A DNA stretch of 64,000 nucleotides. Source: Paenibacillus pasadenensis DSM 19293 (GTDB lineage: Bacteria > Bacillota > Bacilli > Paenibacillales > Paenibacillaceae). The stretch lies in contig NZ_KE383860.1 in assembly GCF_000422485.1 (NCBI RefSeq), positions 1 through 64,000 on the forward strand, given 5' to 3'. The translations under genes were made by a program, and so were the position numbers. The notes under the pieces are model-generated. The model saw only the letters and a program-made list of their open reading frames with translations, had not been told where the DNA came from and did not search any database. Of the stretch, positions 43,070 through 52,780 are shown piece after piece (position 1 is the first letter of the stretch; the number at the start of each line of letters is the position of its first letter).

Positions 43070-45685
43070 TCAGCGCTTCTTCCACTGCTCCAGCTGCTGC
43101 TCCGCCAGATCGCCCAAGTTCAGTCCTGCGGCGCGGGAGACTTTGTCTTTGGAGCCTCTCTTCTCCAGCTGGATGCGGAATTTCTCCAGCGCCTTGGCCG
43201 CCTGCTCGGCGCGGCCGGCTTCGTCATGCCGCCAAGCCTGCTCCCACGACGCTTCAAGCTGCTTCACGATCGGCCCCGACAGCTCGCCTGCTCCGGCATA
43301 GTGCTGCAGCTGCCGGCCGAGCTGCGCCAGCAGGCCCGGCTGCCGGATCGACGCCGACTTGACCGCAGACCAATCCATGTCCGAGCCGAAATAGTAGCTC
43401 GGATACGACGGCTGGTTGTAGGTCGTGTTCTGACGCGCGACTTCGGCCCGGTACTGCGGGTCGAGCATCGGCGTCACGAGCTTGCGGCTCGCAAGCTCCG
43501 TGCTGAGGTAGATCCGGATGGCGGAGCTGTCCGCCGTGCGGACGAGCAGCTCCTCGCGCCAATCGCCGAAGACATCGGCGACGAGGCCCGGATTGCCCTT
43601 CGTGCCGTTGTTCGTCTTCGTCCCCTCAGCCGTCAGCAGCGTGCCGCGGCGCCAGTCCTGGATCGTCGGCGTGACGTCGATCGCACCGTCGACGATCTGC
43701 GTCGTGCCGTCCGCCGCCCAGCGGATGCTCATGTTCGTGCCGGGAGCCTTGCTGCCGATCTGCGTGCCTTTCGCGTTCCACAGCGCCCCCGCCGGAGCGA
43801 GCGGCACGCCGGCCCAGGCCTCGTACCCCGGCTGGGACGGATCGACGTCGCCGACCATGCCGCGGCCGGTATCCTTGCCGGTGTAGCCGCCCCACAGCAC
43901 GCTCCCCGTCGCCGCGTCCCGCATCGCATAGCCGTAAGGCGCGTACGCCCCGCCTTCGTGGACCGTGAAGATCTCGAGGCCAGGCCGCTGCGGATCCAGA
44001 TCGCCGACATGCATCGCGTCGCCATGGCCGAGACGAGCCGTCTCGCCCGGCTGGGCGCTCTCCGCAGGCATGAGCGCCTTGGAGCTGTACAGCAGCGAGC
44101 CGTCGTCGTCGATCGTCGCCGAGCCGTAGACGATCTCCTGCCTGCCGTCGCCGTCCACGTCGGCCGCGCTCATCGAGTGGAAGCCCTGCGTCGTCAGCGA
44201 GCCGAACTCCGGATCCGTGCCGTCGCGGCCGTGAGGACCGTCGTTGAACGGATTCGTCATCGGCGTCCAGCCGCTGTCCACGTACCAGTATTCTCGCAGC
44301 CGCTTGCCGTCCCAGCCGTAGGAAACGAGCGTCGAGCGGGTGTAGTAGCCGCGGGCGAACACGGCGTACGGCTTGCTGCCGTCCAAATAAGCGACGCCGG
44401 CCAGGAAGCGGTCGACGCGGTTGCCGGGCTCGATCCGGGCCATCGCGTAATCGCCCCAGCGCAGGCCGTCGTCTTCCCGGCCCGGCTTGTACGGAATCGT
44501 CTGCAGCTCCGCTCCCGTCCGCCCGTCGAATACGCTCAAGTATTCCGGACCGTCGACGATGAAGCCCTCGAACGCCCGCAAATTGTTGCGCGCGCTGCGC
44601 GCCGGCGCGTACACGTCCATGAAGTAATCGGCCAGCTCTCTCGCGTCCTCCAAAGAGAGCGGGTAGCTGAACTTCGGCTCGATGCCGAAAGCCTCCTCCA
44701 GCGTCGCCGGCCAGCTGCCGTCCTTGACCTCCGGCTGCTGATGCCACTCGCGGAACAGCTTCACGACATGATCGTAGTAGCCTTGCTTGCTCAAGCGATA
44801 GTCGTCCTGATGGCTGTATCCGGCCGAGACGTCCGCCTTCGGCATCGTCACGTAGGCTTCCTTGCGCACGCTGCCGTCCGGCGCATATGTCGTGACCTTC
44901 GTGCCCGGAGCGGTCTTGAACATGATCTCCGACTTGCCGTCGCCGTCGAAATCGTAGACGAGGAACTGCGTATAATGCGCTCCGGCCCGGATGTTGACGC
45001 CGAGATCATAGCGGTAGAGCAGCGTGCCGTCGAGGCGATAGCAGTCGATGTAGACGTTGCCCGTATAGCCGATCTGCGACACATCCTTGGAGTTCGACGG
45101 GTCCCATTTGACGAAAAACTCGTACTGCCCGTCCCCGTCGACATCGCCGACGCTCATGTCGTTCGCGCTGTACGTGTACGCCTCGCCGACCGGAGTGACG
45201 CCGTCCGCCGGCTTGCGCAGCTTGAGGTCCAGATAGGCGTTCGTCCATGGTCGGACGGACGCGCTTTCGTTCCTCTCCTTGCCGCCGCGTACGGCGACGA
45301 CCCTATACGCCGAGCTGCCCGAGCCGCCGCGGTCCACGTAGTTCGTGCTGTCCTTCACCTCCGCCAGCTTGCGCCCATCCCGGTAAACCTGGAACGTCGT
45401 GCCGGCATCTTTGCCCGCGCGGGCCGCCCCTTCCTCTCCCGCGAGCAGGCGCCAGCTCAGGAACACCCCCTCCGACGTCGCCGCAGCGACAAGCCCGCGG
45501 TCCAGATACTCCATCTGGTAGCTCGCTTTTGCGGGCGAATGCGATTTACCGGCAGTCGCGCTCGCGGACGCCGCAGCCGATGGCTGCGCGGATGCCCCTG
45601 CGCCAGAAGCCGCGCCCGTCGCCAGCATCGTCGCCGCCAGGCCGATCGCGGCCGCTCGCCTTCCGGGTTTGAATCGTTTCGTCAT
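43070..45685 (-). CDS. Rhamnogalacturonan lyase, PL11 family, secreted
   Basis: 871 residues from the ATG eight bases after GAGGGGAG (a TTG two codons upstream is also possible). Signal peptide of about 36 residues, a fibronectin-like N-terminal domain (about 58-155), then the PL11 eight-bladed propeller with calcium sites D-V-D-G-D-G-Q-Y, D-F-D-G-D-G-K, D-V-D-G-D-G-R and D-L-D-P-Q-R. The sequence follows B. subtilis YesW/YesX closely in order. It cleaves the rhamnogalacturonan I backbone outside the cell by elimination. A helical tail of about 110 residues after the propeller (W-E-Q-A-W-R-H-D-E) is extra. A perfect cre site sits in the leader. Confidence 0.93.
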   Translation of the reverse strand: MTKRFKPGRRAAAIGLAATMLATGAASGAGASAQPSAAASASATAGKSHSPAKASYQMEYLDRGLVAAATSEGVFLSWRLLAGEEGAARAGKDAGTTFQVYRDGRKLAEVKDSTNYVDRGGSGSSAYRVVAVRGGKERNESASVRPWTNAYLDLKLRKPADGVTPVGEAYTYSANDMSVGDVDGDGQYEFFVKWDPSNSKDVSQIGYTGNVYIDCYRLDGTLLYRYDLGVNIRAGAHYTQFLVYDFDGDGKSEIMFKTAPGTKVTTYAPDGSVRKEAYVTMPKADVSAGYSHQDDYRLSKQGYYDHVVKLFREWHQQPEVKDGSWPATLEEAFGIEPKFSYPLSLEDARELADYFMDVYAPARSARNNLRAFEGFIVDGPEYLSVFDGRTGAELQTIPYKPGREDDGLRWGDYAMARIEPGNRVDRFLAGVAYLDGSKPYAVFARGYYTRSTLVSYGWDGKRLREYWYVDSGWTPMTNPFNDGPHGRDGTDPEFGSLTTQGFHSMSAADVDGDGRQEIVYGSATIDDDGSLLYSSKALMPAESAQPGETARLGHGDAMHVGDLDPQRPGLEIFTVHEGGAYAPYGYAMRDAATGSVLWGGYTGKDTGRGMVGDVDPSQPGYEAWAGVPLAPAGALWNAKGTQIGSKAPGTNMSIRWAADGTTQIVDGAIDVTPTIQDWRRGTLLTAEGTKTNNGTKGNPGLVADVFGDWREELLVRTADSSAIRIYLSTELASRKLVTPMLDPQYRAEVARQNTTYNQPSYPSYYFGSDMDWSAVKSASIRQPGLLAQLGRQLQHYAGAGELSGPIVKQLEASWEQAWRHDEAGRAEQAAKALEKFRIQLEKRGSKDKVSRAAGLNLGDLAEQQLEQWKKR

Positions 45686-45709
45686 ATCCAAGCTCCCCTC
45701 GCCGTATGA

Positions 45710-45725
45710 ATGGTTGCGCTTTCAA
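45710..45725 (-). promoter_or_regulatory. Catabolite-responsive element (cre) of the PL11 gene
   Basis: Minus strand TTGAAAGCGCAACCAT matches the consensus WTGNAANCGNWWNCAW at all fixed positions. It lies between the promoter and the start codon, a roadblock position for CcpA. Confidence 0.75.
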
Positions 45726-45777
45726 TTGACGTGTTGCTCCAGCTTGACCGCTGACCTCCTTCCCGTGTCTAGTCCCT

Positions 45778-45806
45778 ATTGTAAAATCGTTATCCATTCG
45801 TTTCCA
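45778..45806 (-). promoter_or_regulatory. Promoter of the PL11 lyase gene
   Basis: Minus strand -10 TACAAT (45778-45783), 17-nt spacer and a weak -35 TGGAAA (45801-45806). The transcript would start about 85 nt before the ATG with the cre inside. Confidence 0.5.
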
Positions 45807-45913
45807 TGCATACGGGAGAGGTTTTTGATCATAAATCAGTGGTTGTGCTAAAAGCGATCCGGCTTGCGCGGATGCGAAACGCGCCAGCAGAGCCAGCAAC
45901 ATAGAGCCGAATT

Positions 45914-45947
45914 AAAAAAAAGACGGGACCTCGAAAGGTCCCGTCTT
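45914..45947 (-). terminator. Terminator of groEL
   Basis: AAGACGGGACCT and its complement around CGAA, followed on the minus strand by eight T, right after groEL. Confidence 0.92.
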
Positions 45948-45982
45948 CTTCTCTTGCTGGATCAGGCTAGTTGGCCCGGCAC

Positions 45983-47617
<1,635 letters not shown>

Positions 47618-47695
47618 TTACCTCCCGAGTGATGATTGGATTGTGGTCCTAAGTATGAAAGCCGAGCCTCTATAGCGCCGGCAAGCCGATGCAGC

Positions 47696-47977
47696 TTAGC
47701 CGAAGATCGCGTGGATGTCGCTTTCTTTCATAATCAAATACTCTTTGCCTTCGTACTTGATCTCCGTGCCTGCATACTTGGAGAAAAGAACGCGGTCGCC
47801 GACCTTCACTTCCAGCTCGACGCGAACGCCGTCCTTCAGAGCTCCGCTGCCTACAGCTACGACTTTGCCTTCTTGCGGCTTCTCTTTTGCCGTGTCAGGC
47901 AGCACGATGCCGCTCGCAGTCGTCTCTTCCTTGGCGATCGGTTCAACCAATACGCGTTCACCCAAAGGTCTGATCAT
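47696..47977 (-). CDS. groES: Co-chaperonin GroES
   Basis: 93 residues from the ATG ([10 protein letters not shown]) preceded by AAGGAGG. The mobile loop ([13 protein letters not shown]) is intact. First gene of the HrcA/CIRCE-controlled groESL operon. Confidence 0.97.
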   Translation of the reverse strand: MIRPLGERVLVEPIAKEETTASGIVLPDTAKEKPQEGKVVAVGSGALKDGVRVELEVKVGDRVLFSKYAGTEIKYEGKEYLIMKESDIHAIFG

Positions 47978-48014
47978 GAAAAAATAGCCTCCTTGATCGA
48001 AATTTGTCATTTTA

Positions 48015-48041
48015 TTAGCACTCGTTGGAGTCTAGTGCTAA
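48015..48041 (-). promoter_or_regulatory. CIRCE operator of groESL
   Basis: TTAGCACTC, nine bases, TAGTGCTAA: the CIRCE inverted repeat recognised by HrcA, with one mismatch in one arm (T for G at its inner end). It lies just downstream of the promoter and before the groES start. Confidence 0.93.
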
Positions 48042-48052
48042 TAACAGTTTTT

Positions 48053-48081
48053 ATCATACTCAAACTGCCGAACAATTTCAA
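48053..48081 (-). promoter_or_regulatory. groESL promoter
   Basis: Minus strand -35 TTGAAA (48076-48081), 17-nt spacer, -10 TATGAT (48053-48058), immediately before the CIRCE element. Confidence 0.8.
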
Positions 48082-48125
48082 GGGGGCACCCCCATCTTTG
48101 TCTTCAAAAAAGAGGTCTTGAGTTC

Positions 48126-48158
48126 AAAAAAAAAAGAAGCCGCGCTGGCGCGGCTTCT
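48126..48158 (-). terminator. Terminator of the small membrane protein gene
   Basis: AGAAGCCGCG and its complement around CTGG, followed on the minus strand by about ten T. Confidence 0.92.
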
Positions 48159-48166
48159 TGCAGGGG

Positions 48167-48484
48167 TCAGAAACGGTCTTCCGGTCGATCCTCCAGCTGC
48201 TCGAGCTTGTGGGAGACGAGGTGAAGGGCTGCTCCGGACGTATAGATGAACACGCTGCCGATGAGGAATCCGATGCCGACCATCAGCGTCATGTTCGTAT
48301 CGCTAAAGTGGGTGATGTTCCAAAGGGAGGTCACGACTCCGATCAGCAAGCAGGTCCACGCCATCATATTCATGAATTGGAAGAGACGATCGACCGCATT
48401 CTTCGTTTGCTGTACCGGTTTCACGGACATCATTTTAGCCATGCTTGTCACATCCCGTTCAAGATTGTAAGTGTTTTCTTGCAT
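48167..48484 (-). CDS. Small two-helix membrane protein
   Basis: Up to 105 residues. Two hydrophobic helices (about 37-58 and 66-90) joined by a short polar turn, cytosolic ends, and a C-terminal helix H-K-L-E-Q-L-E-D. It looks like YiaA/YiaB-type small membrane proteins. B. subtilis has the small membrane gene ydiK in this place between tat and groES; whether it is the same family is not certain. The ATG at 48484 has a weak RBS; an internal ATG at 48442 is an alternative start. Confidence 0.7.
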   Translation of the reverse strand: MQENTYNLERDVTSMAKMMSVKPVQQTKNAVDRLFQFMNMMAWTCLLIGVVTSLWNITHFSDTNMTLMVGIGFLIGSVFIYTSGAALHLVSHKLEQLEDRPEDRF

Positions 48485-48641
48485 CCACTATACCATAGTC
48501 GAGCATCGATGTTCAAACTTTTTTCACATTTCCATCATATCTATGTCACGAATTCCGGATTATGCGCCTTCTTTTCCCTTACCCTGGTCTTGACTCCGTC
48601 AATCTCAAGCCTTATTCTGCCCGCTTTATGTCTTTTTCATG

Positions 48642-48680
48642 AAAAAAGCCCCGTCCTCCGGAAAACCGGAAAACGGGGCT
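48642..48680 (-). terminator. Terminator of the tat genes
   Basis: Minus strand AGCCCCGT and ACGGGGCT with an inner TCCGG/CCGGA stem, then six T, after tatC. Confidence 0.88.
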
Positions 48681-48714
48681 GCAAAGCTCAGGGCTGCGCC
48701 AGGCTCGATCGGAG

Positions 48715-49533
48715 CTATTCGCTCAGCGCCGCCGAATCGTAGCGGCTGTCGAACTCGGCATCCTTGCGCAGCTGCTTGCGATGGATGCGGTCGCACATGT
48801 AGATGCTCACCTCGTACAGCAGGATGAGCGGGATCGCGACGAGCAAGTCGGACACGACATCCGGCGGCGTCACGACGACGCCGATGACGACCATCCCGAA
48901 GTAGGCGACGCGGCGCATCTTGCGCAGGCCGGCCGGCGTCAGGATGCGGATCGCCGTCAGGAACATGAACAGCACCGGCATCTCGAACAGCAGCGAGATC
49001 GGCACGACGATGTTCACGAGAAACGTCAGGTACTGCACGATGCCGTACGTCTCCTCAAGGCCGAGGCTGCGGGAGATCTCCGACGTGAAATGGAACGCCA
49101 TCGGAAAGACGACGAAATAGGAGAAGCTGATCCCGATCAGCAGCATGAGCAGCGCGAACGGCACGTAGCGCAGCGCGGCGGTCTGCTCATGCTTGCGCAG
49201 CGCCGGCTTGACGAACGCCCACAGCTGGTAGAACGCGAGCGGGACGACGGGGACGAGCGCGATGATGAAGGCGAACTTCATGTAGATGCCGATGCCGTCC
49301 CACAGCGAGAACGTATGGAATCCTCCGATCTCGCGGGCCTGCTCGGTCGTCGTGAGATACCCGTACATCGGCTTGGCGAGAAAAAGGCCGAGCACGAGTC
49401 CCGCGATCAGCACGAGCACCACGACGAACAGGCGCTTGCGCAGCTCGCCGAGATGCTCCATCAGGGACATGAGCCCCTCCTCGCTCATCCGCTTGCGCAG
49501 CGGCGAGGATCCGTCCGGGGGACGGCTGGCCAT
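48715..49533 (-). CDS. tatC: Sec-independent protein translocase TatC
   Basis: 272 residues with six membrane helices. The N-terminal S-L-M-E-H-L-G-E-L-R-K-R-L motif and the F-V-K-P-A-L region, which bind twin-arginine signal peptides, are intact. TatC with TatA exports folded proteins. It ends in a terminator; tatA lies 123 nt upstream. In B. subtilis the tatAy-tatCy pair sits at the same place relative to groESL. Confidence 0.95.
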   Translation of the reverse strand: MASRPPDGSSPLRKRMSEEGLMSLMEHLGELRKRLFVVVLVLIAGLVLGLFLAKPMYGYLTTTEQAREIGGFHTFSLWDGIGIYMKFAFIIALVPVVPLAFYQLWAFVKPALRKHEQTAALRYVPFALLMLLIGISFSYFVVFPMAFHFTSEISRSLGLEETYGIVQYLTFLVNIVVPISLLFEMPVLFMFLTAIRILTPAGLRKMRRVAYFGMVVIGVVVTPPDVVSDLLVAIPLILLYEVSIYMCDRIHRKQLRKDAEFDSRYDSAALSE

Positions 49534-49656
49534 ACGAGGTCCTCCTTATGCAGCCATGCCGGCAAGCCCGCGCCGCGAGCGTCCCGACCTGGCAGGGATT
49601 CAATGAAAAAGCGGAAGCCTCGGGCTTCCGCGCGGTCATGCGCCGATGCGAGCCGG

Positions 49657-49914
49657 CTACTCCGGCAGCCGGCGGGCTTCGGCACGGCTCGCTTCGGGCT
49701 GCGCGCCCTCGCTGCCGGATACTTCGATCCGGGAGGACGAAGCCGGGCGCTTCGCCTGGTCGTCGTCCTCGGCCATCAGCTCGCGCGTGCCGGCCTTGAA
49801 TTCCTTGAGCGTGCGGCCGAAGGCGCGGCCGAGCTCCGGCAGCTTGTTCGGTCCGAACAGCAGCAGCGCGATGACCGCCAGCAGCAGAAATCCAGTAGCT
49901 CCAATACCACCCAT
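49657..49914 (-). CDS. tatA: Twin-arginine translocase subunit TatA
   Basis: 85 residues. One membrane helix (about 7-20), the [12 protein letters not shown] hinge and amphipathic helix, and a charged, Ala/Glu/Ser-rich tail. GGAGGAAC precedes the ATG. TatA oligomers form the export passage together with TatC. Confidence 0.95.
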   Translation of the reverse strand: MGGIGATGFLLLAVIALLLFGPNKLPELGRAFGRTLKEFKAGTRELMAEDDDQAKRPASSSRIEVSGSEGAQPEASRAEARRLPE

Positions 49915-49977
49915 TGTCGGTTCCTCCTTGAGAACGGGCCCGGGCAGGCCGTTCCGCTGTTGAATGCGCGGAGGGCG

Positions 49978-50991
49978 TCAGCAGCCGTACAGGCCGCCGT
50001 ATCCCATCGCGGTGATGTCTTCCCTGCGAATCTCCTCTCCCGCCAGCAGGCGCGGAAGGAGCACGTCGAACGAAGTATGGGGATCATGCATGACGCAGCC
50101 GGGCAAGCCTAGCACCGGCGTCCCGCCGAGATAGCCCATGAGCAGCATCGAGCCGGGCAGCATCGGCGTCCCGTAGCGGACGATGTCGGTGCCGGCGGCG
50201 CGGATCGCGCCTGGAGTCCGGTCGTCGGGATCGACGGACATGCCGCCTGTAAGCAGTATCATATCATATTCCTTGTCTTTGTACTCAACGATCTTGTCGA
50301 CGATCCGCTGCCGGTCGTCCGGGACGAGCGCCTGCTCGGCCACGGACGAGCCGAGCCGCTCCAGCTTGGCGCGCACGGCGGGACCGAACCGGTCCTCGAT
50401 GCGGCCGCTGTACACCTCGCCTCCGGTCGTGATGAGGCCGACGCGCATCGGCCGCAGCGGCTTGACCTCGATCGGCGCGCGGCCGTGCCGCTCGCGGAAC
50501 CGCGCCGCCAGCTCCTCGACGCGGGATACGAGAGCTTCCTCCACGACGAGCGGAATGACGCGGGTCGCGGCCACCTGGCCGCCCGCCTCCACGAGGCGGT
50601 CGCCGACGACGGTCGCCAGGGCGATGTCGCCGAGGGCGTTGATCTCGTTCACATACTCCGGATCGATCTTGACCAGCCCCTGGATCGAAGACTTGAGCGC
50701 CACCTTGCCCTCATGAGGACGGCCCGGCTCGATCCGTTCCCCGCGATGGGCTTCCGCCATGCGAAGCGCGGCCTCGTCCTCATGGAGCTCGCCCTCGGCC
50801 AGCTCCATGACATAGAGATGAGCCTTGCCGATGTCGAGCAGCGCCGGGATGTCGGCCTCGGTCACGACATGGCCTTTGACGAACGCCCGCCCCTTGAACG
50901 AGCCGGGCACGATGCGCGTCAGGTCATGCGCGAGCCGCAGGCCGAGCGCCTGCTCGACAGGAACCTCGCGCAGCCTCGTGCGGATGCTCAT
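49978..50991 (-). CDS. Molybdopterin-binding (MoCF-domain) protein
   Basis: 337 residues. The C-terminal two thirds have the MoCF/MogA-like fold: L-I-T-T-G-G-E-V near residue 183 and I-L-L-T-G-G-M-S-V-D-P-D-D near residue 255. The N-terminal about 165 residues are a helical region and SAF/UxaA-like part, shorter and different from full MoeA. Such proteins occur with molybdenum enzyme genes in Firmicutes, probably in cofactor insertion or sensing. Its ATG overlaps the mogA stop (ATGA), so translation is coupled. Confidence 0.75.
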   Translation of the reverse strand: MSIRTRLREVPVEQALGLRLAHDLTRIVPGSFKGRAFVKGHVVTEADIPALLDIGKAHLYVMELAEGELHEDEAALRMAEAHRGERIEPGRPHEGKVALKSSIQGLVKIDPEYVNEINALGDIALATVVGDRLVEAGGQVAATRVIPLVVEEALVSRVEELAARFRERHGRAPIEVKPLRPMRVGLITTGGEVYSGRIEDRFGPAVRAKLERLGSSVAEQALVPDDRQRIVDKIVEYKDKEYDMILLTGGMSVDPDDRTPGAIRAAGTDIVRYGTPMLPGSMLLMGYLGGTPVLGLPGCVMHDPHTSFDVLLPRLLAGEEIRREDITAMGYGGLYGC

Positions 50992-51482
50992 GCGCCGTGC
51001 TCCCCTTCCCGCCCGGAGACGATGGCGAGCGCATGAGGCAGCTGGTCGATGACCGCCATCAGGCACTCATGCACGCCCTTGGGGTTGCCGGGAAGATTGA
51101 TGATAAGGGTGCGGCCGCGGATGCCGCTCACGCCGCGCGAGAGCATGGCGCGCCGGGTGCGCGACATCGTGCTGCTGCGCATCGTCTCGGAGATGCCCGG
51201 CACCTCGCGCTCGATCACCTTGAGCGTCGCCTCCGGCGTGATGTCGCGCGGACCGAGGCCGGTGCCGCCCGTCGTCAGCACGAGGTCGGCCTCGTAATAG
51301 CCGGTCATCTCGATCAGCGCGGCCATGATCTCGTCCTGCTCGTCCGGCACGATGCGGTAATCGACGATGTTCCCGCCCAGCTCCTCCTCGACGAGCTCGC
51401 GGATGACCTGCGCGCTCGTATCCTCCCGCTCGCCCCGCGAGCCCTTGTCGCTCGCCGTAAGAATCGCTACCTTCCATCGCAT
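50988..51482 (-). CDS. MogA/MoaB-type molybdopterin adenylyltransferase
   Basis: 164 residues with V-A-I-L-T-A-S-D-K-G and the T-T-G-G-T-G-L-G-P-R-D-I-T-P-E-A-T active-site loop; P-G-N-P-K-G follows. It should adenylylate molybdopterin (MogA) or act as MoaB; the two are hard to separate. Placed between moaC and the MoCF protein gene, with overlaps or short gaps on both sides. Confidence 0.9.
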   Translation of the reverse strand: MRWKVAILTASDKGSRGEREDTSAQVIRELVEEELGGNIVDYRIVPDEQDEIMAALIEMTGYYEADLVLTTGGTGLGPRDITPEATLKVIEREVPGISETMRSSTMSRTRRAMLSRGVSGIRGRTLIINLPGNPKGVHECLMAVIDQLPHALAIVSGREGEHGA

Positions 51483-51500
51483 CTTCCGTTCCTCCCGTCG

Positions 51501-52010
51501 CTATGCCCGATCTGTCCGGCTGTAATCGCCGTTTTTGCCGCCCGTCTTGGAGACGAGCTCGGTCGGTCCGATGACCATGTCTTTTTGCATCGCCTTGCAC
51601 ATGTCGTAAACGGTGAGCGCCGCGGCCGATACGGCCGTCAGCGCCTCCATCTCGACGCCGGTCGGCCCCTTGGTGCGGACGGCCGCCTCGATCGTGAGCA
51701 CGTCCCGTCCGTTGTCGCCGAACGAGATGTCGACGCCGCTCAGCGGCAGCGGATGGCACATCGGAATCCACGCCGACGTATTCTTGGCGGCCATGATGCC
51801 GGCCACCTGGGCGACCGCGAGCACGTCTCCCTTGGCGATGCCGCCCGCCTTGATGCGCGCTAGCGTCTCCTCGGCCATCGCGATCGACGTGCGGGCGACG
51901 GCTGTGCGGGCCGTCGTCTCCTTGTCCGAGACGTCGACCATCCGCGCGCGCCCCTGCCCGTTGAAATGGCTGAGCGGCTCCTGCGGCGATGCGGTTGAAC
52001 GGTCTGTCAT
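51501..52010 (-). CDS. moaC: Cyclic pyranopterin monophosphate synthase MoaC
   Basis: 169 residues. Catalytic-region motifs M-V-D-V-S-D-K, M-C-H-P-L, G-V-E-M-E-A-L and the C-terminal K-T-G-G-K-N-G are intact. It makes cyclic pyranopterin monophosphate with MoaA, which is not in the window. Its start overlaps the cyclo-ligase stop by four bases. moaC has this same neighbour (the ydiF-type ABC-F) in B. subtilis. Confidence 0.95.
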   Translation of the reverse strand: MTDRSTASPQEPLSHFNGQGRARMVDVSDKETTARTAVARTSIAMAEETLARIKAGGIAKGDVLAVAQVAGIMAAKNTSAWIPMCHPLPLSGVDISFGDNGRDVLTIEAAVRTKGPTGVEMEALTAVSAAALTVYDMCKAMQKDMVIGPTELVSKTGGKNGDYSRTDRA

Positions 52011-52660
52011 GATCGGCCTCCCTCCGGCGGATGCGTGTTCGTCCAGACGAGCCCCTGCTCCGTGACCAGCCCGTCGAGCGCGGCGTCATGCGGCTCCATC
52101 GGCACCTGCGGCACGAGCTGCGCGGCGAAGCCGAGCCCGATCCAGCGCCCGCCCGCCGCATCGCGCGCCTCGGCGCGGAAGCGGTCGTAGTAGCCGCCGC
52201 CATAGCCGATCCGGCCGCCGCAGCGGTCGAAGCCTGCGCCCGGCACGAACACCGCCTCCGGCGCCTCGTCCGGCGCCGCGGCAGCTCGGCCGGGATCGGG
52301 CTCGAGGATGCCGTAAGCGCCTGGAGCGAGCTCGTCGCGCGAGCGCACCGCATGCAGCGCCAGGCGCTTCGCGCCGACGTCGGCGCGAGGCAGCAGCAGC
52401 CGCAGGCCGCGAGACCAGCAGAACTTCAGCAGCTCCGACGTGTCCAGCTCCGAGCGGAACGAGACGAACGCCATGACGCTGCGGATGCCGGAAGACTCGA
52501 TCCACTCGGCCGCATGGCGGCAGGCGAGGCACGAAGCCTCCGCCCTCTCCGCCGCGGACAAGCCGTCGCGCAGGGCGAGCAGCCGCCGGCGCAGCTCCCT
52601 CTTGGTCTCGGCGGACTTCGCCGATCCGGATTCCATCATCGGACCCACCATTCCTGCCAT
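52007..52660 (-). CDS. 5-formyltetrahydrofolate cyclo-ligase
   Basis: 217 residues. N-terminal [12 protein letters not shown], and the C-terminal signature [23 protein letters not shown]. It converts 5-formyl-THF and ATP to 5,10-methenyl-THF. It heads the minus-strand operon with moaC, mogA and the MoCF gene. The Met used here is the first in frame; the ATG at residue 8 or 9 is an alternative. Confidence 0.93.
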   Translation of the reverse strand: MAGMVGPMMESGSAKSAETKRELRRRLLALRDGLSAAERAEASCLACRHAAEWIESSGIRSVMAFVSFRSELDTSELLKFCWSRGLRLLLPRADVGAKRLALHAVRSRDELAPGAYGILEPDPGRAAAAPDEAPEAVFVPGAGFDRCGGRIGYGGGYYDRFRAEARDAAGGRWIGLGFAAQLVPQVPMEPHDAALDGLVTEQGLVWTNTHPPEGGRS

Positions 52661-52780
52661 AATTGTCTATAGTGTACCACCGAGCGGTTTGTTTCGCCAA
52701 TAAGGGTCGATTATAGCGGCGGATTGCGGTATTCTACATTTATATATAGAAGCATTCTGCGGAAAGGAACATGCCCGGCC

